Shown: positions 33,952-45,328, counted from the first letter of the stretch. The stretch is 64,000 nt of DNA from Variovorax sp. N23 (GCF_025486315.1 NZ_JAOOPY010000015.1:1-64000), one strand, 5' to 3'. Numbers and translations are program-made. Notes: generated by a model not told the origin, from the sequence alone.

Positions 33952-34733
33952 CTGAAGTCGTTTTTCCATTGGCGCAATGCCGCGAACACCTCGACCTCGT
34001 CCGCAGCGGCGGACAGTTCGGCCCGCGCTCGCACAGCGCGGTGGACGGTGGCTTCGCGGCTGCGAAGAAAGGGGTTGATACGGCGCTCGGTGCCCAGTTG
34101 CGAAGGCAGTGTGGGCTCGCCGCGTGCTCGCACGGCTTCGCAGTGCGCGAGGTACTGAGTCAGATCGGCGTTGCCGGGTTCCACGGCCTGTGCGAAGCGC
34201 AGGTTAGCAAGTGTGTACTCGTGCCCGCAGCATACGCGCGTGTCAGCCGGCAGTGCCGCCAGCGCGTCGAGCGATGCCAGCATCTGTGTCGGCGTGCCCT
34301 CGAAGATCCGGCCGCAGCCGCCCGAGAAGAGGGTGTCGCCGCAGAAGACCAGCGGTGTGTCGATGCCCGCAGCGCCGGCCGGCAGGAAGAAGGCGATGTG
34401 GCCGGCCGTGTGGCCCGGGATGTCGAGCACCTCGAAGCGCAGGCCCAGCACCTCGGCGTGATCGCCCTGGCGCAGCGGCGTGCAGGGCTCGGGAACCGTC
34501 TCGCCGGCGGGCCCGAAGACCTGCGCGCCGGTGGCCTCGCGCAGCGCAGCGACGCCGCCGGTGTGATCGGCGTGGTGGTGCGTGACTAGAATCGCGGCCA
34601 GCTGCAGATGCGCGCGCGCCAGCGCGTCGAACACCGGCTTGGCTTCCCCGGGATCCACCACGATCGCGTGGCTTCCGTCCTGCAGCATCCAGATGTAGTT
34701 GTCAGCGAAGGCGGGCAGCGGAACGAGGGTCAT
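33948..34733 (-). CDS. gloB: Hydroxyacylglutathione hydrolase (glyoxalase II)
   Basis: GloB hydrolyses S-lactoylglutathione to lactate and glutathione, completing methylglyoxal removal. The 261-residue protein has the metallo-beta-lactamase motif THHHADHTGG (residues 51-60), the later metal ligands in IPGHTAGHIAF and FCGDTLF, and CGHEYTLANLRFA. Its stop overlaps the start of mltD by four bases, so the two are co-transcribed. Its ATG shares three bases with the ATG of the divergent methyltransferase gene. Confidence 0.95.
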   Translation of the reverse strand: MTLVPLPAFADNYIWMLQDGSHAIVVDPGEAKPVFDALARAHLQLAAILVTHHHADHTGGVAALREATGAQVFGPAGETVPEPCTPLRQGDHAEVLGLRFEVLDIPGHTAGHIAFFLPAGAAGIDTPLVFCGDTLFSGGCGRIFEGTPTQMLASLDALAALPADTRVCCGHEYTLANLRFAQAVEPGNADLTQYLAHCEAVRARGEPTLPSQLGTERRINPFLRSREATVHRAVRARAELSAAADEVEVFAALRQWKNDFR

Positions 34734-35529
34734 GAGCGGTCAAATTATAGGTTTGCAGGATTGGTTCGAGACCCCCCCCGGCCGGTACCTGCTCGCCTGG
34801 GAGCAGGCCCAGTTCGACGAGGCGGTCGCCGACATCTTCGGCTATCACGCGCTCCAGCTGGGCCTGGGCTGTGTCGACGGCCTGCGGGCCAACCGCATGC
34901 CGCACCGCTGGCTCGCCACCACCGACCCCGCGGTGCCGGCGCCGCGTGCCGCGTTGCTCACCGATTTCGCAGCCCTGCCGTTCACGGCCAACAGCCTCGA
35001 TCTGATCGTGCTGCCGCACACGCTCGAACTGAGCCCCGACCCGCACGCCACCCTGCGCGAGGTCGAGCGGGTGCTGGTGCCTGAAGGCCGCGTGGTCATC
35101 TGCGGCCTCAACCCGACCAGCCTGTGGGGCATGCGGCAACGCCGCGCGCGGCTGTACCGGCGCCTGGGGTTCGGGGAGCTGTTCCTGCCCGAGGCCGGGG
35201 ACTTCATCGGCTACTGGCGCCTGCGCGACTGGCTGCGGCTCTTGAGCTTCGAGGTCGAGTCGGGGCGCTTCGGCGCCTACCGTCCTGCCGTGCGCAGCGA
35301 GGCCTGGCTGGAGCGCTGCCGCTGGTTCGACCCTGCCGGCGAACGCTGGTGGCCGATCTTCGGCGCTGTCTATTTCCTGGTCGCGGTCAAGCGCGTGCGC
35401 GGCATGCGGCTGCTCAGCGCCGACTGGCGCCGCACCGCGCAGCGCGCCAGCGCCCCGGTGCCGATCGCCGGGCGCGTGCACCGCGGACCACCCACCTCAT
35501 CCACATCTTCCGAAGGAAATGGTTTTTGA
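34732..35529 (+). CDS. SAM-dependent methyltransferase (class I)
   Basis: The 265-residue protein resembles class I methyltransferases of the UbiE/Methyltransf_11 type. The LTDFAALPFTANSLDLIVLPHTLELSPDPHA region (acidic loop and motif IV) and LREVERVLVPEGRVVICGLNP (post-motif) are clear. The glycine-rich motif I is weak (LQLGLGCVDGLR). The substrate is unknown. It overlaps rnhA downstream and starts at an ATG embedded in the gloB start codon region (CATG), behind GAGGG. Confidence 0.82.
   Translation: MSGQIIGLQDWFETPPGRYLLAWEQAQFDEAVADIFGYHALQLGLGCVDGLRANRMPHRWLATTDPAVPAPRAALLTDFAALPFTANSLDLIVLPHTLELSPDPHATLREVERVLVPEGRVVICGLNPTSLWGMRQRRARLYRRLGFGELFLPEAGDFIGYWRLRDWLRLLSFEVESGRFGAYRPAVRSEAWLERCRWFDPAGERWWPIFGAVYFLVAVKRVRGMRLLSADWRRTAQRASAPVPIAGRVHRGPPTSSTSSEGNGF
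34744..34749 (-). promoter_or_regulatory. Consensus -10 element of gloB
   Basis: A perfect TATAAT on the minus strand lies 10 bases before the gloB ATG, inside the coding sequence of the divergent methyltransferase. The expected transcription start would leave only about four bases of leader. No clear -35 is visible 16-18 bases upstream, so the call rests on the -10 alone. Confidence 0.4.
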
Positions 35530-35975
35530 CTGAAGTACAGATCTACACCGACGGGGCCTGCAAGGGCAACCCCGGGCCGGGCGGCTGGGGCGCCTGGCTC
35601 AAGTCGGGCGCGACCGAGAAAGAGCTTTTCGGCGGCGAACTCAACACCACCAACAACCGCATGGAACTGCAGGCGGTGATCGAAGGGCTGGCCGTGCTCA
35701 AGCGGCCGTGCAAGGTCGTGCTGTACCTCGACAGCCAGTACGTGCGCCAGGGCATCACCGAATGGATCAAGGGCTGGAAGGCCAAGGGCTGGATGACCGC
35801 GAGCAAGCAGCCGGTGAAGAACGTCGAGCTGTGGAAGCGCCTCGACAAGCTGGTGCAGGAGGGCGGTCACACCATCGAATGGCGCTGGGTCAAGGGCCAC
35901 TCGGGCGACCCGGGCAACGAGCGGGCCGACCTGCTGGCCAACAAGGGCGTGCTGAAGGCGCAGGGGCGGCTCTGA
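35526..35975 (+). CDS. rnhA: Ribonuclease HI
   Basis: RNase HI cuts RNA in RNA-DNA hybrids. The 149-residue protein has all catalytic acids: Asp in IYTDGACKGNPGPGGW, Glu in NNRMELQAVIEGL, Asp in YLDSQYV and the late Asp in GNERADLLAN. No ATG precedes the conserved N-terminus. The start is a TTG at 35526 (giving MTEVQIYTDG) behind GAAGGAAATGG, and it overlaps the methyltransferase stop (TTGA). Coupled translation from the upstream gene is likely. Confidence 0.93.
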   Translation: MTEVQIYTDGACKGNPGPGGWGAWLKSGATEKELFGGELNTTNNRMELQAVIEGLAVLKRPCKVVLYLDSQYVRQGITEWIKGWKAKGWMTASKQPVKNVELWKRLDKLVQEGGHTIEWRWVKGHSGDPGNERADLLANKGVLKAQGRL

Positions 35976-36012
35976 CCCCCGCGCCCGGCACGGATGATTC
36001 GTTCACAGCTTC

Positions 36013-37334
<1,322 letters not shown>

Positions 37335-37338
<4 letters not shown>

Positions 37339-37970
37339 CGGGTGGGCCGGGCCTCGAGCGCCTGCAGCTCGGCCAGGGTGTTGGCATTGGCGAAGGCATC
37401 GGCGGCGTCGCCGGGCCGATCGAACGGCACCTGCACCGTGCGGTGCTGCGCGGTCCACGCATCGATCTTGCGGCCACCCTGGCCGACGAAGCGGGTGAGG
37501 CTCTCGAGCAGCGCGGTGTGCATCAGGCAGAAGACCGGCTGCGGCCGCAGCGCGGTGGTGCCCGCCTCGTCCGGCTCGAGCGCACTCACCATGGCGATCT
37601 CCGCATCCTGCCCGGCCAGAGCGTGGCTCAGCCGCCCGGCCAGGTCGAGCGGGAACAGCGGCGTGTCGCATGGCACCGTCAGGAGATAAGGTGTTTCGCA
37701 GCGCTCCAGGCCGGTCAGGAAGCCGGCGAGCGGGCCCGCGTAGCTGCTGTCGCCGTCGGGCCAGACAGGCGTGCCGAAGGACTCGTAGGCCGCGAGGTTG
37801 CGGTTGGCATTCACCATGACCTCGCCGACCTGCATGCCCAGGCGCAGCACCGCATGCAGGGCGAGCGGCGAGCCGTTGAAACTCTGCAGGCCCTTGTCGA
37901 CGCCGCCCATGCGCGAGCCGCGCCCGCCGGCGAGCACCAGGCCCGTGATGTCTTGTGTGGAAATCGTCAT
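37335..37970 (-). CDS. mobA: Molybdenum cofactor guanylyltransferase
   Basis: MobA attaches GMP to molybdopterin to make the bis-MGD cofactor. The 211-residue protein has the nucleotidyltransferase signature LVLAGGRGSRMGGVDKGL near its start, then GPLAGFLTGLE and the metal-binding VPCDTPLFP. Four-base ATGA overlaps join it to moaA upstream and moeA downstream. Confidence 0.95.
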
Positions 37971-39106
37971 CCGCCGATGTAGCTCATTTCGACGCGTCGC
38001 GGTGCGGCGGCGTCGGTGGTGTCGGGGCCGCGCAGGGCGCGCAGTTCGGAGTAGCGGTCGGCCCGGCCCTGCCAGATGTGGCCGATCGCCGAGAGGATGT
38101 CGTCGTCGTTCGCACCGGCGGCGTCCGCGCCGTCGCCACGCAGCAGCGGCCGAAGGTCATGGCCGCCGCTGGCGAAGAGGCACAGGTACAGCCGGCCCTC
38201 GGTCGAGAGGCGTGCGCGGCTGCAGTCGCTGCAGAAGGCTTGCGTCACGCTGCTGATCACGCCGATCTCGCCGCTGCCGTCTTCGTAGGCCCAGCGCTGC
38301 GCCGTCTCGCCGGGGGCCGAGGCTTCCAGCGGGCGCAACGGGAACTCGGCGGCGATGCGCGCGACGACCTCGGAAGAGGGCATCACCTCGTCCATGCGCC
38401 AGCCGTTGGTGGCGCCGACGTCCATGTATTCGATGAAGCGCAGCACGACGCCGGTGCCCTTGAAGTGCCGTGCCATCGGCAGGATCTCGGCGTCGTTGGT
38501 GCCGCGCTTGACGACCATGTTGACCTTGATCGGCCCGAGCCCGGCGGCGCGGGCGGCCTCGATGCCGGCGAGCACGTCGGCCACCGGGAAATCGACATCG
38601 TTCATGCGGCGGAACACGGTGTCGTCCAGGCCGTCGAGGCTCACCGTCACGCGCTGCAGGCCGGCGGCCTTCAGCGCCTCGGCCTTGCGCACCAGCAGCG
38701 AGCCGTTGGTGGTGAGCGTCAGGTCGAGCGGCTGTCCGTCGGGCGTGCGCAGCGCGGCGAGCTGCTCGACGAGCGATTCGATGTTCTTGCGCAGCAGCGG
38801 CTCACCGCCGGTCAGCCGGAGCTTGCGCACCCCGTGCGCCGCGAACAGGCGGGCGAGCCGGGTGATCTCCTCGAAGCTCAGCAGTGCGCCGTGCGGCAGG
38901 TATGTGTAGTCCTTGTCGAACACTTCCTTGGGCATGCAATAGCTGCAGCGGAAGTTGCACCGGTCGGTCACGCTGATGCGCAGGTCGGTCAGCGGACGGC
39001 CGAGACGGTCGAGCAGGGTGCCTGTGGCCGGCACGGGCGCCAGCGGCGCGTGCGCACGGACGTGCGCACGTCCGATGCTGGCGAGGGGAACGAAGGTCTC
39101 GGTCAT
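37967..39106 (-). CDS. moaA: GTP 3',8-cyclase (molybdenum cofactor synthesis)
   Basis: MoaA is the radical-SAM enzyme that, with MoaC, turns GTP into the first molybdopterin precursor. The 379-residue protein has the SAM-cluster cysteines C50, C54 and C57 (CNFRCSYC), the KLRLTGGEPLLR motif, a second cluster (CSDCSRARLSTEGRLYLC) and the double-glycine C-terminus. An extra 30 residues at the N-terminus, rich in Ala and His, precede the conserved domain, so an internal start is possible. It leads the moaA-mobA-moeA unit; no cofactor riboswitch is recognisable upstream. Confidence 0.96.
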   Translation of the reverse strand: MTETFVPLASIGRAHVRAHAPLAPVPATGTLLDRLGRPLTDLRISVTDRCNFRCSYCMPKEVFDKDYTYLPHGALLSFEEITRLARLFAAHGVRKLRLTGGEPLLRKNIESLVEQLAALRTPDGQPLDLTLTTNGSLLVRKAEALKAAGLQRVTVSLDGLDDTVFRRMNDVDFPVADVLAGIEAARAAGLGPIKVNMVVKRGTNDAEILPMARHFKGTGVVLRFIEYMDVGATNGWRMDEVMPSSEVVARIAAEFPLRPLEASAPGETAQRWAYEDGSGEIGVISSVTQAFCSDCSRARLSTEGRLYLCLFASGGHDLRPLLRGDGADAAGANDDDILSAIGHIWQGRADRYSELRALRGPDTTDAAAPRRVEMSYIGG

Positions 39107-39210
39107 GGGCGGGTGGGGTGCGGCAATTTACCTGATTGCCCATGCTTCTTCGGCCGGAGGGGTCAAGCCGGTGGGCCCGTCGATCCCGAAAATCCCGCTT
39201 GGATTTCTCA

Positions 39211-39228
39211 AATAAGAACGACTATCAT
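39211..39228 (+). promoter_or_regulatory. Fur-box-like sequence
   Basis: AATAAGAACGACTATCAT matches a classical betaproteobacterial Fur site (AATGAGAATGATTATCAT) in 15 of 18 positions. It lies 58 bases before the TPR-like gene that precedes sodA. It is the only AT-rich stretch of this intergenic region. Iron control is inferred. Confidence 0.45.
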
Positions 39229-39285
39229 CTGCGAGCCCGAGTACGCAAAGCTCCATTCGACGCAAAGGGCCGAACAGGAGCTTGC

Positions 39286-39774
39286 ATGAATCCGTTTTTC
39301 ACGGTCTCGGAAGGCATGGAGGCGTTCGCCACCGGCGGGCTGCGCGCCTGGGAGCGCGTGATGCGCCGTGGCGTCGACGCGGCCCGCTGCGGTCATCTGC
39401 TGCTGGCCGAGGGCCTCTACCTGCAGGCACTCGGCCTGGCGCAACCGCTGCTCGACGCCGGCTGCGCCGAGCGCCCCGACGACCGCATCGCGGCCTTCGT
39501 CGTCACCCATCTCAACCTGTCCGACCTGCACCGCGACGCCGGGCGCATCGAGGACGCGGTCGCACACCTGTGCGTGGCGCACTGCCGGCTGATGGCGCTG
39601 CTGCGCGACCCGCAGGCCGAGCCCGCGCTGCAGCAGGCCGCCTGCCGCCACAGCCGCGAAACCCACGCCGCCCTGGTGGCGCACCTGGGCGAGCACGGCG
39701 TCCACCCGGCCATCCTGGCCGCCCTGCGCGCCGGCTGCATGCCCTTTCCGCCGCCGGGCGTCACGCTGCACTGA
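39286..39774 (+). CDS. TPR-like hypothetical protein
   Basis: The 162-residue protein is predicted all-helical with alternating small and hydrophobic residues of TPR type, e.g. CGHLLLAEGLYLQALGLAQPLL followed by VTHLNLSDLHRDAGRIEDAVAHL. No signal peptide or catalytic motif is visible. ACAGGAG precedes the ATG. It sits between a Fur-like site and sodA, so a role in the iron or oxidative stress response is possible. I do not recognise the family by name. Confidence 0.7.
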   Translation: MNPFFTVSEGMEAFATGGLRAWERVMRRGVDAARCGHLLLAEGLYLQALGLAQPLLDAGCAERPDDRIAAFVVTHLNLSDLHRDAGRIEDAVAHLCVAHCRLMALLRDPQAEPALQQAACRHSRETHAALVAHLGEHGVHPAILAALRAGCMPFPPPGVTLH

Positions 39775-39818
39775 AACGGCAGCTCCCCGCATTTTCAACG
39801 TCGAAGGACTTTTCTTCC

Positions 39819-40442
<624 letters not shown>

Positions 40443-40455
40443 GGAGGGCAGCACG

Positions 40456-41361
40456 ATGGACGAGACACGAGCGATGCCGGTGCGGAGCGGTCGGACCCTG
40501 CGTGAGTGGGTGGGGTGGGCGATCGTGTTCGCTGGCGCGCTCGTGGTCGCTAGCCAGTTCTGGCGCTTCGTGAGCGGCAACCCGGTGGTGCTCGCGGCCT
40601 TTGTCGGCGGCTCCATCGCGGCGCTGGCGACGGCGCTGGGCACAGTGCCGGTGCTGTTCTCGCAGAAGCTCTCCGACCGCGTGCAGGACACGCTCTTCGG
40701 TTTCGGCGCCGGCGTGATGCTCGCGGCCTGCGCCTTCTCGCTGGTCATTCCGGGCCTCGAAGCGGCGCGCACCCACCCTGCCTTCGGTGGCGGTCCCTGG
40801 GCGGCCGGTGGCGTGGTCGGCAGCGCGATCCTGCTCGGGGCGCTGGCGCTGCTGACGATGGACCGCCTGCTGCCGCACGAGCACTTCATCAAGGGGCGCG
40901 AAGGCCATTCGGCGCAGAAGATGCGCCGCACCTGGCTCTTCGTCATCGCGATCGCGCTGCACAACCTGCCCGAGGGCCTGGCGATCGGCGTCGGCTACGC
41001 CGGCAACGAAGGCCTGCGCGCCAATGCGCTGGCCACCGGCATCGCGATCCAGGACGTGCCGGAAGGCCTGGTGGTGGCCGTGGCGCTGCTGGGCGCGGGT
41101 TACCGCCGCCTCTTCGCGGTGGGGATCGGCATGGCCTCGGGCCTGGTCGAGCCGCTCGGTGCCGTGCTGGGCGCGGCCGTCGTGGGCTACTCGGCGGCGC
41201 TGCTGCCCTGGGGCCTGGGCTTCGCGGCCGGTGCGATGCTGTTCGTCATCAGCCACGAGATCATCCCGGAGTCGCACCGCAAGGGGCACGAAGCCTTCGC
41301 CACCGGCGGGCTGATGATCGGCTTCGTGCTGATGATGCTGCTGGACACGGCGCTCGCCTGA
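40456..41361 (+). CDS. ZIP-family metal transporter
   Basis: The 301-residue protein has about eight membrane segments and the ZIP metal-binding helices: HNLPEGLAIGVGYAG in segment IV and IAIQDVPEGLVVAVALL in segment V. A histidine-bearing loop (LLPHEHFIKGREGH) lies before segment IV. ZIP proteins import zinc, iron or manganese. GAGGAGG precedes the ATG at 40456. Its position after a Mn-type superoxide dismutase suggests manganese or iron as substrate, by inference. Confidence 0.88.
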   Translation: MDETRAMPVRSGRTLREWVGWAIVFAGALVVASQFWRFVSGNPVVLAAFVGGSIAALATALGTVPVLFSQKLSDRVQDTLFGFGAGVMLAACAFSLVIPGLEAARTHPAFGGGPWAAGGVVGSAILLGALALLTMDRLLPHEHFIKGREGHSAQKMRRTWLFVIAIALHNLPEGLAIGVGYAGNEGLRANALATGIAIQDVPEGLVVAVALLGAGYRRLFAVGIGMASGLVEPLGAVLGAAVVGYSAALLPWGLGFAAGAMLFVISHEIIPESHRKGHEAFATGGLMIGFVLMMLLDTALA

Positions 41362-41515
41362 GCCGGCGCGGCACGCAAAGTTTTGTTCGCGCCTGCACGT
41401 CCCAGACGTTCTCGCGCCCGGCACTGGGGCAAGGTGCCATGCTCGTTTTCTTTTCCATTCCCGCACCAGCCAGCCGACGCCAGCCCGTGCAGTTTCATAC
41501 TGCAGGAGTCTGATC

Positions 41516-43729
41516 GTGTCTTTTCTTTCCATGCGCCGCACCCGGCGCCTCCCCGGCGAGTGCTCGCCGCTCTGGCTGGCATTGTTCGTGGCCTTGCCTC
41601 TTCCTGCGTTGGCGCAGGCCGCTGCATCGGGCGAGGATGCGGAAGACGGTCGCGGTCGCGAGCTGCGCCCGATCGAGGTGCGCGAAGGCCGTGAGACGGA
41701 CCTGCGCAGCGAGGGCACGGCCGCGCAGGGCTACCGCAGCAGCACCGCATCGCGCGTCGGCCCGATGGCCGACAAGGCGCTGCAGGATCTGCCCTATGCC
41801 ATCCAGGTGGTGCCGCAGGCGCTGATCGAGAACGTACAGGCGACCAAGCCCGACGACGTGCTCAAGCTGAGCCCGGTGCTGCAGCTCACTACGCCCCAGT
41901 CGCGCTTCTTCACCGGTGCCACGCTGCGCGGATTCAGCGTCGGGGCGAACAAGCGCATCGACGGCATGCCCAATGCCAACATGGTCAGCGTCGACATCGA
42001 GGACAAGGAACGGGTGGAGGTCCTGACCGGCCTGTCGGGCTTTCTCTATGGTCCGGGCAACGTGGGCGGCACGCTCAACTACGTGCTGAAGCGGCCGACC
42101 TACGAGCGCTACAACAGCATCACCACCGGTCTGGCCGAAGGCCGCAACGGCTATGTGCATGGCGACTTCGGCGGCCCGATCGATGCCGAAGGCCGCTTCG
42201 CCTACCGGCTGAACGTGCTCGGGCAGGACGGAGATACCGCGACGGACTACCAGTCGATCCACCGGGGCCTGGTGAGCGGCGCGCTCGACTGGAACCTCAG
42301 CAACCGGCTGCAGTTGCAGTTCGATGCCTCGCGAAGCAACTACCGCATGCGCGGCAGCGAGCCCTACTGGTCTGCCGTCAGCGGCGTGAAATACCCCTCG
42401 GCCTCCCGTGCGACCGACGGCTACTACGGCCAGCCCTACACCTGGACCGAGACGCAGCAGGCGCACGCGGGCGCGCGCCTGCGCTGGCAGCTCTCGGACG
42501 ACCTGACCCTGCGCGCCGGCATGGCGCGCCGTACCAGCGAATCGGACCTGGTGGTGGCCAACAACACCTTCACCACCGGCACGTCAGGCAGCTACCGGGT
42601 GCAGAGCAGCGCGTGGGAGTACCCGGACTTCACCAATCGCGCCGCCTATGCGTTCGCCGACTGGAAGTTCGCCACCGGCGGCGTGCGACACCTCGTGACG
42701 GCCGGCTTCTCGGGCGATGTGGTGGAGAGCACCAACTACCGCAGCTCGGCGGGCGGATGGCAGACCGCGACGAGCGCCACCTTCAACATCGATCAGCCGG
42801 TCTACATCGACAGCGCGGTGACCGCACCGACCGGCCCGAAGTACCGCGCCCAGCGCAACATCAACCGCAACCTGGTGCTGGCCGACGACATCCGCTTCGG
42901 GCCGCAATGGTCGGCGCTGGTGGGGCTGAACCGGGCCACGCTCGTCGCCAACAGCTACGGCGCGACCGGTGCGTCGACGGCCGCGTACGACCAGAGCCGC
43001 ACCTCGCCCAGCGTGTCGCTGATCTACAAGCCGGTGCCGGCGCTCTCGGTCTACACCAACTACATGGAAAGCCTGGAGCAGGGCGGCACCGCGAGCGCCA
43101 CCTACAACAGCCGGGTGGTGAGCAATGCCGGCGTCGTCATGGCGCCGCTGGTGAGCAAGCAGGTGGAAGTCGGCGCCAAGCTCGAGGGCGGCGGTGTTCT
43201 GTGGACGGCGGCGCTGTTCCAGATCGACAAGGGCCTGGAGTACTACGACACCACCGGAACCGGCCCGGTGACTTTCGTGCAGGACGGCCGGCAGGTGCAC
43301 AAGGGGCTGGAGTTCACCGCCACCGGCCGGCTGGCACGCCAGCTCAGCGTGGTCGGCGGCGTGACGCTGCTCGACGCCCAGGTGACGCGCAACACCCAGA
43401 CGCCGGCGCTGGTCGGCAAGACACCTGCCAACGTGGCGGAGCGGCTGGCCAAGGTCTACCTCGAATACGACCTGGACGCGGTGCCGGGGCTGACGCTGAC
43501 CGGCGGCGTCTTCTATACCGGCCGCCAGTTCGTCGACGCCGCCAACACCGACGTGCTGCCGTCGTACGTCACCGCCGACCTGGGCGTGCGCTACGCCACC
43601 CGTGTGGGCGCCATGCCGCTCACCCTGCGCCTGAACGTGGCGAACCTCACCGACAAGCGCTACTGGATGAACAGCAACTACCTCGGCGCCGGGCGAACGC
43701 TCGGGCTGTCGGCCCAGCTGAAGTTCTAG
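41516..43729 (+). CDS. TonB-dependent siderophore receptor
   Basis: The 737-residue outer-membrane protein has a signal peptide (ending ALAQA), a TonB-box-like stretch (RPIEVRE), a plug domain (ADKALQDLPYAIQVVPQALI, TLRGFSV, RVEVLTGLSGFLYGPGNVGGTLNYVLKRP) and a 22-strand-type barrel ending in the C-terminal phenylalanine of LSAQLKF. The siderophore-receptor type is indicated by the DLPYAIQVVP plug. The start is a GTG behind CAGGAG. A Fur box is not obvious directly upstream. The siderophore is unknown. Confidence 0.93.
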   Translation: MSFLSMRRTRRLPGECSPLWLALFVALPLPALAQAAASGEDAEDGRGRELRPIEVREGRETDLRSEGTAAQGYRSSTASRVGPMADKALQDLPYAIQVVPQALIENVQATKPDDVLKLSPVLQLTTPQSRFFTGATLRGFSVGANKRIDGMPNANMVSVDIEDKERVEVLTGLSGFLYGPGNVGGTLNYVLKRPTYERYNSITTGLAEGRNGYVHGDFGGPIDAEGRFAYRLNVLGQDGDTATDYQSIHRGLVSGALDWNLSNRLQLQFDASRSNYRMRGSEPYWSAVSGVKYPSASRATDGYYGQPYTWTETQQAHAGARLRWQLSDDLTLRAGMARRTSESDLVVANNTFTTGTSGSYRVQSSAWEYPDFTNRAAYAFADWKFATGGVRHLVTAGFSGDVVESTNYRSSAGGWQTATSATFNIDQPVYIDSAVTAPTGPKYRAQRNINRNLVLADDIRFGPQWSALVGLNRATLVANSYGATGASTAAYDQSRTSPSVSLIYKPVPALSVYTNYMESLEQGGTASATYNSRVVSNAGVVMAPLVSKQVEVGAKLEGGGVLWTAALFQIDKGLEYYDTTGTGPVTFVQDGRQVHKGLEFTATGRLARQLSVVGGVTLLDAQVTRNTQTPALVGKTPANVAERLAKVYLEYDLDAVPGLTLTGGVFYTGRQFVDAANTDVLPSYVTADLGVRYATRVGAMPLTLRLNVANLTDKRYWMNSNYLGAGRTLGLSAQLKF

Positions 43730-43741
43730 TCCAGAGAGGCC

Positions 43742-45175
43742 TCAGCCGTGCTTCACGGCCACGGTCTTCAGCGTCGTGAAGCCGTACAGCGCCTCGAAGC
43801 CCTTCTCGCGGCCGTAGCCCGAGGACTTCACGCCGCCGAAGGGCAGTTCGACGCCGCCGCCGGCGCCGTAGTTGTTGATGAAGACCTGGCCCGCGCGCAC
43901 CCGCTTGGCCATGCGGAACTGGCGGGCGCCGTTCTCGGTCCAGACGCCCGCGACCAAGCCGAACTGCGTCGCATTGGCCATCGCCACGGCTTCGTCCTCG
44001 CCGCTGAAGGCCATGGCGGCCAGCACCGGGCCGAACACCTCTTCCTGCGCCAGCCGGTGGTCGACCGGCACGTCGCGCAGCAGCGTCGGGGCCTGGTAGA
44101 AGCCGGTGTCGGGCGCCTCGTCGACCACCGTGCCCTGGGCCACCATCGGGATGCCGGCGACCTGCGCGTCGGACAGGAAGTCCCACACGCGCTGCTGCTG
44201 CGTCTGGCGGATCAGCGGGCCGACGTCGAGGTCCATCGCAGCCGGGCCGACGCGCAGCGCCTCGAAGGCGCGGCCCAGGCGTTCGAGCACCGGTTCGTAG
44301 ATGGCGCGCTCGATCAGCACCCGCGAGCCGGCCGAGCAGGTCTGGCCGGCGTTCTGCACGATGGCGTTGATCAGCACCGGAATGGCGGCGTCGATGTCGG
44401 CGTCCGCAAAGAGGATCTGCGGGCTCTTGCCGCCCAGCTCGAGCGTGACCGGGCAGTGCCGTTCGGCCGCCACCTGCTGGATCAGCGTGCCGATCTTCGG
44501 GCTGCCGGTGAAGCTGATGTGGTCGATGCCTTCGTGGCGCGCCAGCGCGTCGCCCACCTCGTGGCCGTAGCCGGTCACGATGTTGATGGCGCCGGCCGGG
44601 AAGCCGGCCTCGGCCGCCAGCTGCGCCACGCGAATGAGCGACAGGCAGGCGTCCTCGGCCGGCTTGACCACGCAGGCGTTGCCGGCGGCCAGGGCGCCGC
44701 CCACGCTGCGCCCGAAGATCTGCATCGGGTAGTTCCAGGGAATGATGTGCCCGGTGACGCCGTGCGGCTCGCGCCAGGTGAAGACGCTGTAGCCGTCCTG
44801 GTAGGGGATGGTCTCGCCGTGCAGCTTGTCGCAGGCGCCGGCGTAGAACTCGAAATAGCGCACCAGCGCGACGGCGTCGGCGCGGGCCTGCTTCACGGGC
44901 TTGCCGCAGTCGCGCTGTTCGAGCAGCGCCAGTTCGTCGACATGCTCGGCGATCTTGCGCGACAGGGCGTAGAGCAGGCGGCCGCGCTCGGCGGCGCTCA
45001 CCTTGTGCCAGACGCCGTCGAAGCAGTCGCGCGCGGCGCGCACGGCGGCGTCGATGTCGGCCGCATTGCTGCGCTGGAGTTCGTCGAAGGGCTGGCCGTC
45101 CGACGGATCGATGACGGGCAGGGTGCGGCCCGACGCGGAGGCGACGTCGGCATTGGCGATGTAGTTGAATTGCAT
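43742..45175 (-). CDS. Aldehyde dehydrogenase, betaine-aldehyde-dehydrogenase type
   Basis: The 477-residue NAD(P)-dependent enzyme shows GHIIPWNYPMQIFGRSVGGALAAGN, the catalytic Glu in TLELGGKSPQI and the nucleophilic Cys in VQNAGQTCSAGSR, with the C-terminal PFGGVKSSGYGREKG. It oxidises an aldehyde to an acid; the substrate class (betaine or gamma-aminobutyraldehyde-like) is not certain. The ATG at 45175 gives the family N-terminus. It is convergent with the TonB receptor and divergent from a small unknown gene. Confidence 0.92.
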   Translation of the reverse strand: MQFNYIANADVASASGRTLPVIDPSDGQPFDELQRSNAADIDAAVRAARDCFDGVWHKVSAAERGRLLYALSRKIAEHVDELALLEQRDCGKPVKQARADAVALVRYFEFYAGACDKLHGETIPYQDGYSVFTWREPHGVTGHIIPWNYPMQIFGRSVGGALAAGNACVVKPAEDACLSLIRVAQLAAEAGFPAGAINIVTGYGHEVGDALARHEGIDHISFTGSPKIGTLIQQVAAERHCPVTLELGGKSPQILFADADIDAAIPVLINAIVQNAGQTCSAGSRVLIERAIYEPVLERLGRAFEALRVGPAAMDLDVGPLIRQTQQQRVWDFLSDAQVAGIPMVAQGTVVDEAPDTGFYQAPTLLRDVPVDHRLAQEEVFGPVLAAMAFSGEDEAVAMANATQFGLVAGVWTENGARQFRMAKRVRAGQVFINNYGAGGGVELPFGGVKSSGYGREKGFEALYGFTTLKTVAVKHG

Positions 45176-45328
45176 GTCGATGGGCGGCGCATGGCCGCTG
45201 GGGGATGTCTCTGAAGATGCCGGGCGCGGCGTGCGCGCGGCATCCAATGGTAAGAGCGTCGGCGCCCGGCTGCAGCGGGCGCCATGGGCCGCTCTTGCAA
45301 TCGGCCCCGGGCGCCCCACATGCGATGC

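Noticed and set aside
39107..39285. A molybdenum cofactor riboswitch before moaA
   Set aside because: I see no conserved aptamer sequence; only a short GTGCGCAC-type palindrome inside the moaA coding start.
41495..42466. A 323-codon minus-strand frame opposite the TonB receptor
   Set aside because: It is the complement of a conserved receptor plug and barrel and shows no independent motif or ribosome site.
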